Shown: piece by piece, positions 42,239 through 50,341 of the stretch | Position numbering within the stretch: position 1 is the stretch's first letter | How the letters are laid out: the number at the start of each line of letters is the position of its first letter | From: Burkholderiales bacterium PBB2 | Lineage (GTDB): Bacteria; Pseudomonadota; Gammaproteobacteria; Burkholderiales; Burkholderiaceae_C | NCBI GenBank assembly: GCA_002255955.1 | Contig: NKIM01000034.1 | Coordinates: forward strand, 1-50,341 | Direction of reading: 5' to 3' | DNA length: 50,341 nucleotides | Position numbers and translations under genes: made by a program | The notes under the pieces: model-generated | Told to the model about the DNA's origin: nothing | The model's database searches: none | The model's input: only the letters and a program-made list of their open reading frames with translations

Positions 42239-43601
42239 TCAGTGCTACGGCATGCTGTGCGGCCAGGCCCAGCAGGGCGCTGGCCGCCAGCACGCGGGGC
42301 ACGCCCCATTTCCAGCGCAACAAAGCCCAGGCCGCAGCCAGCATCAGCGCAGCGGACACCCCATCAAAACGTCCGCCCCAGCCCAGCGGCCAGAGCAGGT
42401 GCAGGGCGAAGAACAGGGCCAGATTGAGGATGACGCCCACCACCGCGGCCGAGATCGCCGTCAGCGGCGCGGTGAAACCCAGGCGGCCGTGCGTCGCTTC
42501 AACCAGCGGCCCACCGGCCAGGATGAAGACAAAAGACGGCAGGAAGGTGAACCAGGTCACCACCCCGGCCGCCAGCGCCGCCCCGGCGAACTGCGCCTCC
42601 GGGCCCAGCAGCTGCGCGCCCCAGCCGCCGACAAAGCCGACAAAGGCCACCACCATGATCAGCGGCCCCGGCGTGCTTTCGCCCAGGGCCAGGCCGTCCA
42701 TCATCTGCGCGGCCGTCAGCCATTGCTGCTGCTCCACCGCGCCCTGGAACACATAGGGCAGCACGGCATAGGCGCCGCCAAAGGTCAGCATCGCCGCCTT
42801 GCTGAAGAACCAGCCCATCTGCGCCAGCACGCCCTCGCGCCCGCCCCAAAGCCAGAGCGCCGTCATGCTGAGCAACCACAGGCCCAGGCCCAGGCCCAGA
42901 ACGCGGGCCAGGCCGCGGCGGGTGAAGCGCGCATGGGCCGGCGTGGGCGTGTGGTCGTCGATCAGCGCCGGCCCTGCCGAGACCGCCTGCGCGCCGCCGT
43001 GGCCGCCGCCTGTGGCAAAGGCGTCCGGCCGCCAGCGCCCACCCAGCCAGCCAACCAGGGCCGCCGCGCCGATGATCAGCGGGAAGGGCAGCTTGAGCGC
43101 AAAAATGGCGACAAAGGCGGCCACGGCAATCGCCCAGAGCCAGCGATTGCGCAGCACCCGCCCGCCCAGGCGGTGGGCCGCTTGCAGCACCAGGGCGGTG
43201 ACGGCCGGCTTGATGCCGAAGAACAAGCCCGCCACCAGTGGCTGCTGGCCATGCACCACATACAGCCAGGACAGACCGATCAGCAATAGCAAAGAAGGCA
43301 GCACGAACAGCGCCCCTGCCATCAAGCCGCCCCAGCCGCGGTGCAGCAGCCAGCCGATGTAGGTGGCCAGCTGCTGGGCCTCGGGGCCGGGCAGCAGCAT
43401 GCAGTAGTTGAGGGCATGCAAAAAACGCCGCTCGCTGATCCAGCGCCGTCGCTCAACCAGCTCCTGGTGCATCAGCGCGATCTGCCCGGCCGGCCCGCCG
43501 AAGCTCAGGCAGCCCAGCCAGAGCCAGAACTTGAAGGCAGCCCAGAAGCTGGGCGCCTGCGGCGGCAGCAAGGCCGGTGCCGTCGGCTCGGCAGCACTCA
43601 T
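42231..43601 (-). CDS. chrA: Chromate transporter ChrA
   Basis: The 456-residue product is a two-domain CHR-family inner-membrane protein that exports chromate by proton motive force. The first CHR domain carries SFGGPAGQIALMH and LLPGPEAQQLATYIG, the second TFGGAYAVLPYV and ESTPGPLIMVVAFVG, separated by a hydrophilic linker around residues 195-230. Helices are regularly spaced through both halves. ATG 43601 overlaps the stop of the GNAT gene by ATGA, so the two are co-translated. Sulfate-analogue transport is an alternative for uncharacterised members. Confidence 0.93.
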   Translation of the reverse strand: MSAAEPTAPALLPPQAPSFWAAFKFWLWLGCLSFGGPAGQIALMHQELVERRRWISERRFLHALNYCMLLPGPEAQQLATYIGWLLHRGWGGLMAGALFVLPSLLLLIGLSWLYVVHGQQPLVAGLFFGIKPAVTALVLQAAHRLGGRVLRNRWLWAIAVAAFVAIFALKLPFPLIIGAAALVGWLGGRWRPDAFATGGGHGGAQAVSAGPALIDDHTPTPAHARFTRRGLARVLGLGLGLWLLSMTALWLWGGREGVLAQMGWFFSKAAMLTFGGAYAVLPYVFQGAVEQQQWLTAAQMMDGLALGESTPGPLIMVVAFVGFVGGWGAQLLGPEAQFAGAALAAGVVTWFTFLPSFVFILAGGPLVEATHGRLGFTAPLTAISAAVVGVILNLALFFALHLLWPLGWGGRFDGVSAALMLAAAWALLRWKWGVPRVLAASALLGLAAQHAVALIS

Positions 43602-44128
43602 GCTGCAGCTCGCGCCCGCCAGGCCGCCCGGTCCATCTCGTACACCGCCGTGTCCATCTCGTACCAGCGCTCCTGGCCGCGGTAGATCATGCCCAGCTTC
43701 TTCATCACATGGGCGGAGGCCTGGTTGTCGGGGTGGCAGACCGCGCAGAGCAGCGGCGCCTGCAGCGTCTCGAAGGCAAAGGCCGCCATGCCCTGCCCGG
43801 CCTCCGAGGCCAGGCCCTGACCCCAGCGGTCCTGGCGCAAGCGCCAGCCGATCTCCAGCGGTTGGGCCCGATCCCGCCCCAGATGCTGGATGCAGCCGGC
43901 ACCGACCACCTGGCCGCTGGCCACATCGATGAAGCTCCACCAGGAATAGCCCAACTCCGCCCAGCGCGCCTGCACCCGCTCGATCATGGCCTGGGTCTCT
44001 TCCAGGGTCTCGGCCCGGCCGGTGATGTAGCGCATCACCGCCGGGTCGCGGCTCATCTCGTGCAGGCCCGAGAGATGCGCCGGGCTGCAAGGTTCGAGGC
44101 GCAGGCGGGCGGTTTGCAGGACGGTCAT
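43598..44128 (-). CDS. GNAT acetyltransferase, RimJ/RimL-like
   Basis: The 176-residue product is of the ribosomal-protein-acetyltransferase-like GNAT subgroup. It begins LQTARLRLEPCSPAHLSGL, has the EIGWRLRQDRWGQGLASEAGQ acetyl-CoA loop (about 91-111) and the HPDNQASAHVMKKLGM motif. It is translated before chrA in a two-gene operon by ATGA overlap; no functional link to chromate is obvious. ATG 44128 is chosen; the very long frame upstream runs antisense through the alkA gene and is spurious. Confidence 0.9.
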   Translation of the reverse strand: MTVLQTARLRLEPCSPAHLSGLHEMSRDPAVMRYITGRAETLEETQAMIERVQARWAELGYSWWSFIDVASGQVVGAGCIQHLGRDRAQPLEIGWRLRQDRWGQGLASEAGQGMAAFAFETLQAPLLCAVCHPDNQASAHVMKKLGMIYRGQERWYEMDTAVYEMDRAAWRARAAA

Positions 44129-44308
44129 GGCGGACTCGCGCGTGTGAAGCGTGTGAATTGAGGCAGCGTGGTGGAACGCTTGCTTGGGCCCGCAGTCTAG
44201 CCAGCGATCGATGACATGACAGAAGACGGGCCGCCCGCGACGGAGCCGCGCGCCATTCACGTCCGAAAACCGCCAGCCGGCGCCGGCTGCGCGGCTGAAA
44301 ATCCCCCC

Positions 44309-45895
44309 ATGAGCCTCCTGCCCCTGGACCCCGACAGCTGCTACCGCGCCCTGGCCAGCCGTGACGCCCGCTTCGACGGGCGCTTCTTCATCGCCGTGCG
44401 CAGCACCGGCATCTACTGCCGGCCCATCTGCCCGGCCCCCACGGCCAAGCGCGAGAACGTCAGCTTCTTCGCCACGGCGGCCGCCGCCCAGGAAGGCGGC
44501 TACCGCCCCTGCCTGCGCTGCCGGCCCGAGGCCGCGCCCGATTCCGGCGCCTGGCGCGGTGTAGCCAACAGCGGCCACTCCCATGCGGTCACGCGCGCAC
44601 TGGAGCTGATCGAGCTGGGCGCGCTGGACAGCGCCGGCGTCGCCGATCTGGCCGAGCGCCTGGGCCTGGGCGAGCGGCAGCTGCGCCGCCTGTTTGCCGA
44701 TCATGTCGGCGCCTCGCCGCTGAGCGTGGCGCAAACCCGGCGGGTGCTGCTGGCCCAGCAGCTGCTGCGCGAGACCGCCCTGCCCTTGACCGAGATCGCT
44801 TTTGCCGCCGGCTTCGGCAGCATCCGGCGTTTCAACGAGGTCTTTCAGGCCCTGTTCCAGCGGCCACCGAGCGCGCTGCGCCATGGGCCCGGGGCGCGCA
44901 CGGCAGCACCGCGGGCCGGCGAGGTCAGCCTGCTGTTGCGCTACCGGCCGCCCTACGACTGGCCAGCCATGCTGGGCTTTCTGCGCGCCCGCGCCATCCC
45001 CGGGTTGGAGCAGGTGGACGATGCCATTGAGGGCGGGCGTTATGTGCGAGTGCTGGAGATCGCCGGTCAGCAGGGCCGGGTCTGCGTCAGCCACGCACCG
45101 GCCCAACAGGCCTTGCGCGTGCAGCTGCGTGCCAGCCAGCTGTCCCTGCTGCCCCAGGTGATCGCGCGACTGCGCCGCATGTTCGACCTGGGAGCCGACC
45201 CCGAAACCATCGCCAGCCAGCTGGGCGAGCGCGATGCCCTGATGGCCCGTCTGCTGCAGGAGCGGCCTGGTTTGCGCGTGCCCGGCTGTTGGGATGGTTT
45301 TGAGCTGGCCATCCGCGCCGTGCTGGGCCAGCAGATCACCGTGGGCGCGGCCATCCAGCTGAGCGGCAAGCTGCTGCAGCAACACGGCGTGGCCACTCAC
45401 TCGCCCGACCTGGAGTTTCCCGGGCTGAGCCATCTGTTTCCAAGCCCCGCCGCGCTGGCGGCGGTGGATCTCAGCCCCTTGGGCATGCCCCGCAGCCGCG
45501 CCGCCACCTTGTCGGCGGTGGCCCAAGCCTGCCGCGCCACACCGGCCTTGCTCGAACGCCAGACCAGCCTGGAGCAGGCTCTGGCCTCGTGGCGAGCCCT
45601 GCCCGGGATCGGCGACTGGACGGCCCAGTACATCGCCATCCGCCAGCTGCGCGAGCCCGATGCTTTCCCGGCCGCCGACGTCGGCCTGATGCAGGCGATC
45701 GAAAAGCTCGAAGGCAGCCGCCCCTGCGCCAGGCAGCTGGCCGAGCGCGCCCAGGCCTGGCGGCCCTGGCGGGCTTATGCCGCCCAGCATCTGTGGACGG
45801 CGATCGCAGCCCCGCTTCCTTCAGCATCTCCATCGGCGGCACCGCCCCAGGGCGTGGGTCGAAATGAGACGCTGCCGCTTCCCGCGACACACTAA
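44309..45895 (+). CDS. Ada-type metal-binding/AraC/AlkA fusion DNA repair protein
   Basis: The 528-residue product joins an Ada-like zinc phosphotriester-sensor domain (Cys ligands in GIYCRPICPAP and YRPCLRCRPEA, about residues 35-72), an AraC-type helix-turn-helix (about 90-190, with DLAERLGLGERQLRRLF and AFAAGFGSIRRFNEVF), and an AlkA 3-methyladenine DNA glycosylase (about 205-500) with the HhH-GPD region LPGIGDWTAQYIAIRQL and catalytic Asp in FPAADVGL. The methyltransferase domain of classical Ada is absent. ATG 44309 lies after CCCCCC without a good ribosome binding site; an in-frame start at 44216 is unlikely. Confidence 0.93.
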   Translation: MSLLPLDPDSCYRALASRDARFDGRFFIAVRSTGIYCRPICPAPTAKRENVSFFATAAAAQEGGYRPCLRCRPEAAPDSGAWRGVANSGHSHAVTRALELIELGALDSAGVADLAERLGLGERQLRRLFADHVGASPLSVAQTRRVLLAQQLLRETALPLTEIAFAAGFGSIRRFNEVFQALFQRPPSALRHGPGARTAAPRAGEVSLLLRYRPPYDWPAMLGFLRARAIPGLEQVDDAIEGGRYVRVLEIAGQQGRVCVSHAPAQQALRVQLRASQLSLLPQVIARLRRMFDLGADPETIASQLGERDALMARLLQERPGLRVPGCWDGFELAIRAVLGQQITVGAAIQLSGKLLQQHGVATHSPDLEFPGLSHLFPSPAALAAVDLSPLGMPRSRAATLSAVAQACRATPALLERQTSLEQALASWRALPGIGDWTAQYIAIRQLREPDAFPAADVGLMQAIEKLEGSRPCARQLAERAQAWRPWRAYAAQHLWTAIAAPLPSASPSAAPPQGVGRNETLPLPATH

Positions 45896-45934
45896 CCCAA
45901 CAATCCCGCGGCTCCGGAATTCGGGCTAACCCGC

Positions 45935-45957
45935 TGTCAACTCTTACAGCTGGGAGC
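45935..45957. promoter_or_regulatory. 23-bp dyad motif, copy 2, upstream of lanthipeptide precursor
   Basis: This copy has the same dyad CTGTCA-N4-TTACAG and tail CTGGGAGC as 41129-41151, differing only at the sixth and seventh bases. It lies 141 bp before the precursor start and 40 bp after the alkA stop, so the precursor operon is the likely target. Confidence 0.55.
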
Positions 45958-46085
45958 GATCTCGCCCCCTGAGAACAATGCCCTGGTGCCGGGCCGAGGG
46001 CTCACCCGCCGCTCGCCGCTTCTGCGCCCAGAAGGGGTCGGCTCACGCCGGACTCGGTCACAAGCCCATCGACTTTGAACCCCAC

Positions 46086-46091
46086 AAGGAG
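46086..46091 (+). promoter_or_regulatory. Strong ribosome binding site of the lanthipeptide precursor
   Basis: AAGGAG lies 6 nt before ATG 46098. It fixes the start at the internal Met rather than the upstream in-frame ATG at 45978. Confidence 0.85.
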
Positions 46092-46097
46092 ATTGTT

Positions 46098-46304
46098 ATG
46101 AGCACCACTGTTTCCCAGCACATCGAGAGCGAAGCCGCAGCCCTGGTTGCCCAATGGCGCAGCCAGGCCGACGGCAGCAACCCGGCCGGCCCGCTGTTCA
46201 TCGGCGGCGAGTACGCCGAAGCCGACATCGTTGGCGACACCAGCACCATCTCGGGCAAGTGCGGCACCGCCTGCTCGGGCTCGCGCACCCGCATGTGCTG
46301 CTGA
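46098..46304 (+). CDS. Class II lanthipeptide precursor peptide (LanA-like)
   Basis: The 68-residue peptide has an acidic-helical leader (MSTTVSQHIESEAAALVAQW), a NPAGPLFIGG segment with a Gly-Gly at 36-37, and a Cys/Ser/Thr-rich end. Cysteines are at 55, 59, 67 and 68, so the chain ends MCC; Ser/Thr available for dehydration are at 48, 49, 50, 52, 57, 60, 62 and 64. Four thioether rings are possible. It ends 6 nt before the LanM synthetase gene. Cleavage after Gly-Gly would leave a 31-residue core; the exact site is not provable. I have only a weak memory of similar NPAGPLF peptides being classed as DUF6229. Confidence 0.85.
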   Translation: MSTTVSQHIESEAAALVAQWRSQADGSNPAGPLFIGGEYAEADIVGDTSTISGKCGTACSGSRTRMCC

Positions 46305-46310
46305 TTCGCC

Positions 46311-49298
46311 ATGGCGTCTGTTCCTGCAGACGCCGGTGAATTCGACACCGTTCTGGCTTGCCTGATCCCGTCCGCGATGGACGGGCTGGCAAGCCAGCTG
46401 CGCGAGATCACCGGATTCCAGCCTGCCGAAGCGCAGGTGCTGCTCGCCGCCACGCGCGAGCAATTGCTAGCCCAGCTGCACAGCAAGCTCAGCCGCCTGC
46501 TGGTGCTGGAGCTCAATGCAGCGCGCGTCACCGGCCAGCTGCGCGCCGAGGACAGCGAAAGCCGCTGGCAAGAATTTCTTCAGTACGCGGCCACGCCCGA
46601 GTTCTGGGTCGGCCTGTGGGGCTGCGAGCAGTCGCCCGCCTCCTGCCCCTACCCCGATCTGCGCCAGCGCGTGCAAGGCTTGATCGAAGCCCGCTGCGCC
46701 AGTGCCGCCCGCTTTGCCCGGCGTTTTGCTCGCGACCGGGCGGGCTTGAGCGAGCTGCTGGGCCAGGACTGCGGCGCGCTGCAAGCGCTGGAGTTCGGCG
46801 CGGGCGACAGCCACAGCGGCGGCGAGACCGTGGCCCTGCTGCGCTGCCAAGGCGGCCGCCTGGTCTACAAACCGCGCTCGGTGGCCGTGGATCAGGCCCT
46901 GGCCGATTTCATTGCCGAGCTGCAGGCCGATCTGCAAGCCCGCGCCGAAGCACCCAGCAGCATGCGCGTGCCCCGGGTGCTGCGCGGGGCCGATGACGAC
47001 TGCGGCTGGAACGAGTTCATCCCCCACCGCCATGCCCAGGGTCGGGCCGAGCTGCAGGCCTTCTACCGAGGCATCGGCCACTGGCTGGCCTTGATGCGCC
47101 TGCTGTCGGGCAGCGATCTGCATGCCGAGAACCTGATCGCCCACGGCCCGCATCCGGTGGTGGTCGATTGCGAGACCCTGTTCACACCCAAGCCCACGCC
47201 GATTCCCTCGGGCCTGGGCGCGGCGGCCGACCGGGCCGCGCGCCTGGTCGGCGGCACCGTGCTCAATGTCGGCCTGCTGCCCGGCCGCGGCATGGGCCTG
47301 GGCTGGCGCGGCGTGGACAACTCGGCCCTCGGCGCCCTGCCGGGCCAGCAACCGCTGCTACCCCAGCCCGACATCCTGCAGAGCGGCTCCGACCAGGCCC
47401 ACATCGGCCACCGCCTGATGGAAGCGCCGCTGGCCCAGAACCACCCCAGCGCCGAGCCCGATCTGGCCGAGTACTGGCCGCAGGTGCTGCAAGGCTTCGA
47501 GGGCCTGAGCCGCCTGCTGCAAGCGCTGGATCAGGACGGCTTGCTGGCGCCACGCCTGCGCCGTTTCGAGCCCTGCCGCATCCGCGTGGTGCCGCGCGCC
47601 ACCGAGGTCTATGCCGAGCTGGCCCGCATGCTCTGGCACCCGGTCTCTCTGCACCGGCCCGCGCCGGCCATCGAGCGGGCCACCGACTTGCTGGCCCGCG
47701 CCGCGGCCCATCTGGCCATGGCCCCCAATGACCCGGCCGTGATTGCGGCCGAGGTCGAAGACCTGCGCCAGGGCGATGTGCCCTGCTTCAGCGCCCTGGC
47801 CGGCCAGGGCCGCCTGCAAGGCCCCGGCGGCACACATTGGCTGCCCGCCGGCAACTGGGTGGAGCAAGCCCTGCAGGACTGGCGCGCGGCCGACTTCGAC
47901 CTGGAGCGCCACTGCATCCGCGCCGCCCTGGTCAGCGCCTTCATCAACGAGGGCTGGATGCCGGCCGAATGCTCGCTGACACCGCAGCAGCTCGATCTGC
48001 ACGGGCTGGACACGCGGCGGCGGCAGCAGGCCGCGGCCATCATGCGCCAGTTGGTCGCCACCGCCATCCTGGCACCGGGCGAGCGCGGCCACACCGAGGA
48101 CCCAGGCCCCACCGTGGCCTGGATCGCCCCGGTGCTCAGCCCCACTGGCTGGGCGGTGCAGCCGCTGGACCCGGATCTCTACGGCGGCCTCTCCGGCATC
48201 GCCCTGCTGGTGGCGGCCTATCTGGCCGAGCAAGCGGCCGGGCGAGCTGATCCGGTGCCGGGCCTTGCCGCCCTGCTGCCCGCCCTGGTGCACAGCCTGC
48301 ACCGGGCCGAGGACCAGCGCCATGCCGAGCGCTTCCGGCAGCGCGGCAAGACGCGCCCTCCCGCTGCCGGCGCCTACCTGGGCCTGGGCTCGCAGATCTG
48401 GGCCTGGTTGATGCTGGCCCAGCTGGCCCCGCGCCTGCCCGAGCCCGGCGGTTTGCAGCCTCAGGAATGCCTGGAGCGGGCCTGCGCCCTGGCCGAGCTG
48501 CTGCCCGAGGCTTGCGCGGCCGATGACATCCACGATGTGCTCAGCGGCAAGGCCGGCGCCATCCCGCCCCTGCTGCTGCTGGCCCAGCGCAGCGGCCAGG
48601 CACGCTACCTGCAGATGGCTGTGGAGATCGGCGATCAGCTCTGCGCCCAGGCGCGGCGGGAACAGCGCGGCGGCCACAGCATCGCCTGCTGGACGCACAG
48701 CCAGTGGCCGGAGGGCATGGGCGGCTTTGCCCACGGCGCCAGCGGCATGGCCTGGGCCCTGCAACAGCTGGCACGGGCCAGCGGCGAGGCCCGTTTTGCC
48801 GAGACCGCCGCAGCCGCCCAGTCCTTTGAAGACCAGCTCTGGAGCGAGGAAGACGGCAACTGGCTGGACCTGCGCGGCCTGGAAGGCGCCAAGACGGCCG
48901 CCGCCTGGTGCCATGGCGCCGTGGGCATCGGCCTGGCGACGCTGGATCTGGACCCGCAAGCCCAGCAGCCACAACAGGCCGAACGCGTGCGCCGCGCCGC
49001 GGCTGCCAGCTGGCGCCTGGGTCTGGGCTGGAACCACTGCGCCTGTCACGGGGATCTGGGCGTTTGGGAGCTGATGTCGCGCGCCCTGGATCTGGGGCTG
49101 GCCCCGGCAGGCCTGAGCCACGAGCAGCTGCTCGCCACCCTGCTCGGCAGCCTGGAGACCCATGGCCCGATCTGCGGCATCGCCCGCGATGTCTTTGTGC
49201 CGGGCCTGATGCCGGGCCTGGGCGGCGTGGCCTACCAGCTGCTGCGCGCCCACCCGGACAGCCGACTGCCCTCCATCCTGATCCCGGCCACGGCATGA
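46311..49298 (+). CDS. Class II lanthipeptide synthetase LanM
   Basis: The 995-residue bifunctional enzyme dehydrates Ser/Thr in the precursor and forms the thioether rings. The N-terminal dehydratase domain (DUF4135, about 100-480) shows GGRLVYKPRSVAVD, SGSDLHAENLIAHGP and VVVDCETLF. The C-terminal LanC-like cyclase (about 600-985) has the zinc ligands Cys867 in WCHGAVGIG and Cys912-His913 in CACHGDLG. Other landmarks are DLYGGLSGIALLVAAYL and GFAHGASGMAWAL. Start ATG 46311 lies 6 nt past the precursor stop; the end overlaps the ABC gene by ATGA. All key zinc residues are intact. Confidence 0.95.
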   Translation: MASVPADAGEFDTVLACLIPSAMDGLASQLREITGFQPAEAQVLLAATREQLLAQLHSKLSRLLVLELNAARVTGQLRAEDSESRWQEFLQYAATPEFWVGLWGCEQSPASCPYPDLRQRVQGLIEARCASAARFARRFARDRAGLSELLGQDCGALQALEFGAGDSHSGGETVALLRCQGGRLVYKPRSVAVDQALADFIAELQADLQARAEAPSSMRVPRVLRGADDDCGWNEFIPHRHAQGRAELQAFYRGIGHWLALMRLLSGSDLHAENLIAHGPHPVVVDCETLFTPKPTPIPSGLGAAADRAARLVGGTVLNVGLLPGRGMGLGWRGVDNSALGALPGQQPLLPQPDILQSGSDQAHIGHRLMEAPLAQNHPSAEPDLAEYWPQVLQGFEGLSRLLQALDQDGLLAPRLRRFEPCRIRVVPRATEVYAELARMLWHPVSLHRPAPAIERATDLLARAAAHLAMAPNDPAVIAAEVEDLRQGDVPCFSALAGQGRLQGPGGTHWLPAGNWVEQALQDWRAADFDLERHCIRAALVSAFINEGWMPAECSLTPQQLDLHGLDTRRRQQAAAIMRQLVATAILAPGERGHTEDPGPTVAWIAPVLSPTGWAVQPLDPDLYGGLSGIALLVAAYLAEQAAGRADPVPGLAALLPALVHSLHRAEDQRHAERFRQRGKTRPPAAGAYLGLGSQIWAWLMLAQLAPRLPEPGGLQPQECLERACALAELLPEACAADDIHDVLSGKAGAIPPLLLLAQRSGQARYLQMAVEIGDQLCAQARREQRGGHSIACWTHSQWPEGMGGFAHGASGMAWALQQLARASGEARFAETAAAAQSFEDQLWSEEDGNWLDLRGLEGAKTAAAWCHGAVGIGLATLDLDPQAQQPQQAERVRRAAAASWRLGLGWNHCACHGDLGVWELMSRALDLGLAPAGLSHEQLLATLLGSLETHGPICGIARDVFVPGLMPGLGGVAYQLLRAHPDSRLPSILIPATA

Positions 49299-50335
49299 GC
49301 GGAGACGCCCTCAGCCCGGAACTGGAGCGCCCCTACTGGCGCTTGCAGGACGAGGCCGATGCCGCCCGCCCCGGCGGCGGCGGATTGAGCGCAACCCGCC
49401 TGCTGGGGCGCCTGGCCCAGGCCGCCGTGCCGCTGTGGCAGCTCTTGCGCGCGGCCGCACCCCGGGCCGGTGCGGGCCTGCTGCTGAGTCAGCTGCTGGT
49501 CGGCGCGGTCAGCGCCGCCGCCCTGCTGCTCAGCACCCGGGTGCTGGAGCCCCTGCTGGCCGGCGGCAGCGCGGCCGAGCGTCTGCAGGCGGCCTTGCCC
49601 GATCTGCTGGGCCTGGCCGGCCTGCTGGCCCTGGGCCTGGCCCTGGAAAGCGCAAGCGCGCGGGCGCGCGCCCATCTCGTGCCCCAGCTGCGCCGGCTGG
49701 CCGAGGAGCGCCTGTTCCGCGCCAGCCTGCAGGTGGACCTGGCGGCGTTTGACGACCCCGGCTTTTACGACCAGCTGCACCGCGCCCGCGACCGCGGCGT
49801 GCTGCACCTGGAAGGCGCGCTCGAGTGCGCGCTGGAGCTGCTGGCCGGCGCCATCGCCGTGCTGGCGGCCCTGCTGGCCCTGGCCTGGCTGCACGCCCTG
49901 CTGCCACCCTTGCTGCTCTTGGTTCTGATGCCCCAGGCCTGGGCGGTCTGGAGCGCGGCCCGTTTGCAGTACGCCAGCATGGCCGCCACGGTCCGCCTCA
50001 GCCGCGAGACCGAGATGATGGCCGAGCTGGCCACCCAGCGCGAGGCGGCGGCCGAGATCCGCGCTCAGCAAGCGCCCGATTTTGTGATCGAGGCCTATGC
50101 CCGCAGCGCCGATGCCCTGCGCGACCATCTCGTCAGCCTGGGCCTGGCCGAGGCGCGGCGCCAGAGCCAGGGCCGCTGGCTGGCCGGCGCCGGCCTGGCG
50201 CTCACACTGGCCGGACTGGGCCTGCTGCTGCAGGCCGGCGCCCTGCCCCTGGCGGCGGCCGGCACGGCCGTGCTGGCCCTGCGCAGCGCCCGCGCCGCCC
50301 AGGGGCGCCGGACCCGCGCCGCCCACGCGCTGTAA
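49295..50335 (+). pseudogene. ABC exporter membrane domain, truncated before ATPase domain
   Basis: The 346-residue frame has hydrophobic membrane helices (about 50-75, 95-115, 165-210, 285-325) and the type-I exporter loop FDDPGFYDQLHRARDRG, but no Walker motifs. It should belong to the lanthipeptide exporter/immunity family (PYWRLQDEADAA start). It ends at TAA 50333 in AAHAL-stop, followed by codons GAG AAC; homologues would continue with Tyr-Glu at this point. A single TAC to TAA change, or a sequence error near the contig edge, would explain it. There is no C39 peptidase domain at the N-terminus. ATPase domain, if present, lies beyond the window. Confidence 0.7.
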
Positions 50336-50341
50336 GAGAAC

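Noticed and set aside
45978-46097. Upstream start of the lanthipeptide precursor at 45978
   Set aside because: The added 40 residues lack leader features, and AAGGAG lies exactly before ATG 46098.

Overview
This is a high-GC window, typical of a betaproteobacterium of the order Burkholderiales, most likely the Rubrivivax/Roseateles/Sphaerotilaceae side. The inference rests on codon usage, a polyhydroxybutyrate locus, a maleylacetoacetate isomerase and the general protein style; no rRNA or other species marker is present. No tRNA, rRNA, CRISPR array, insertion sequence or phage gene was seen. Coding density is high and many genes overlap by ATGA or TGATG.

1-14,026 is a phosphonate catabolism region. 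A phnCDE transporter set and a hexapeptide-repeat transferase (rightward) are separated by a VOC gene and a low-GC stranger gene from a leftward group (phnF regulator, a second phnM paralogue, a DUF1045/2H-phosphoesterase gene) and the divergent C-P lyase operon phnGHIJKLM. The phnF/phnG gap holds a perfect palindrome and a Pho-box-like direct repeat. The stranger gene (4433-5095) encodes a protein with a convincing RGS-domain signature, a domain mostly known from eukaryotic heterotrimeric G-protein signalling.

14,116-16,171 is a small operon of an unknown lipoprotein, an alpha/beta hydrolase and a GNAT acetyltransferase, closed by a strong terminator. 16,432-20,633 carries PHB synthesis genes: phaB, phaA-type thiolase and phaC, all leftward. 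20,795-27,945 is housekeeping and signalling: small membrane protein, pgeF, maiA, Nudix hydrolase, a LapD-type c-di-GMP receptor with its LapG-type protease, an HDOD protein, an NTF2-like protein and an exported YCII protein.

27,971-39,568 holds a two-component pair (7TM histidine kinase and REC-AraC regulator) divergent from a two-partner secretion system, whose 2087-residue exoprotein contains six YDG repeats. 39,917-45,895 has a secreted M35 metallopeptidase, an exported alpha/beta hydrolase, a GNAT/chrA pair, and an Ada-AlkA fusion DNA repair protein.

46,098 to the end is a class II lanthipeptide locus: a 68-residue Cys-ending precursor with a perfect ribosome binding site, a 995-residue LanM synthetase 6 nt downstream, and an overlapping ABC transporter membrane domain. 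That last gene is cut by a TAA exactly where homologues are expected to have a tyrosine codon, right at the window edge. A 23-bp dyad motif upstream of the precursor is repeated (21/23) in the gap between the M35 peptidase and the exported hydrolase, suggesting shared regulation.
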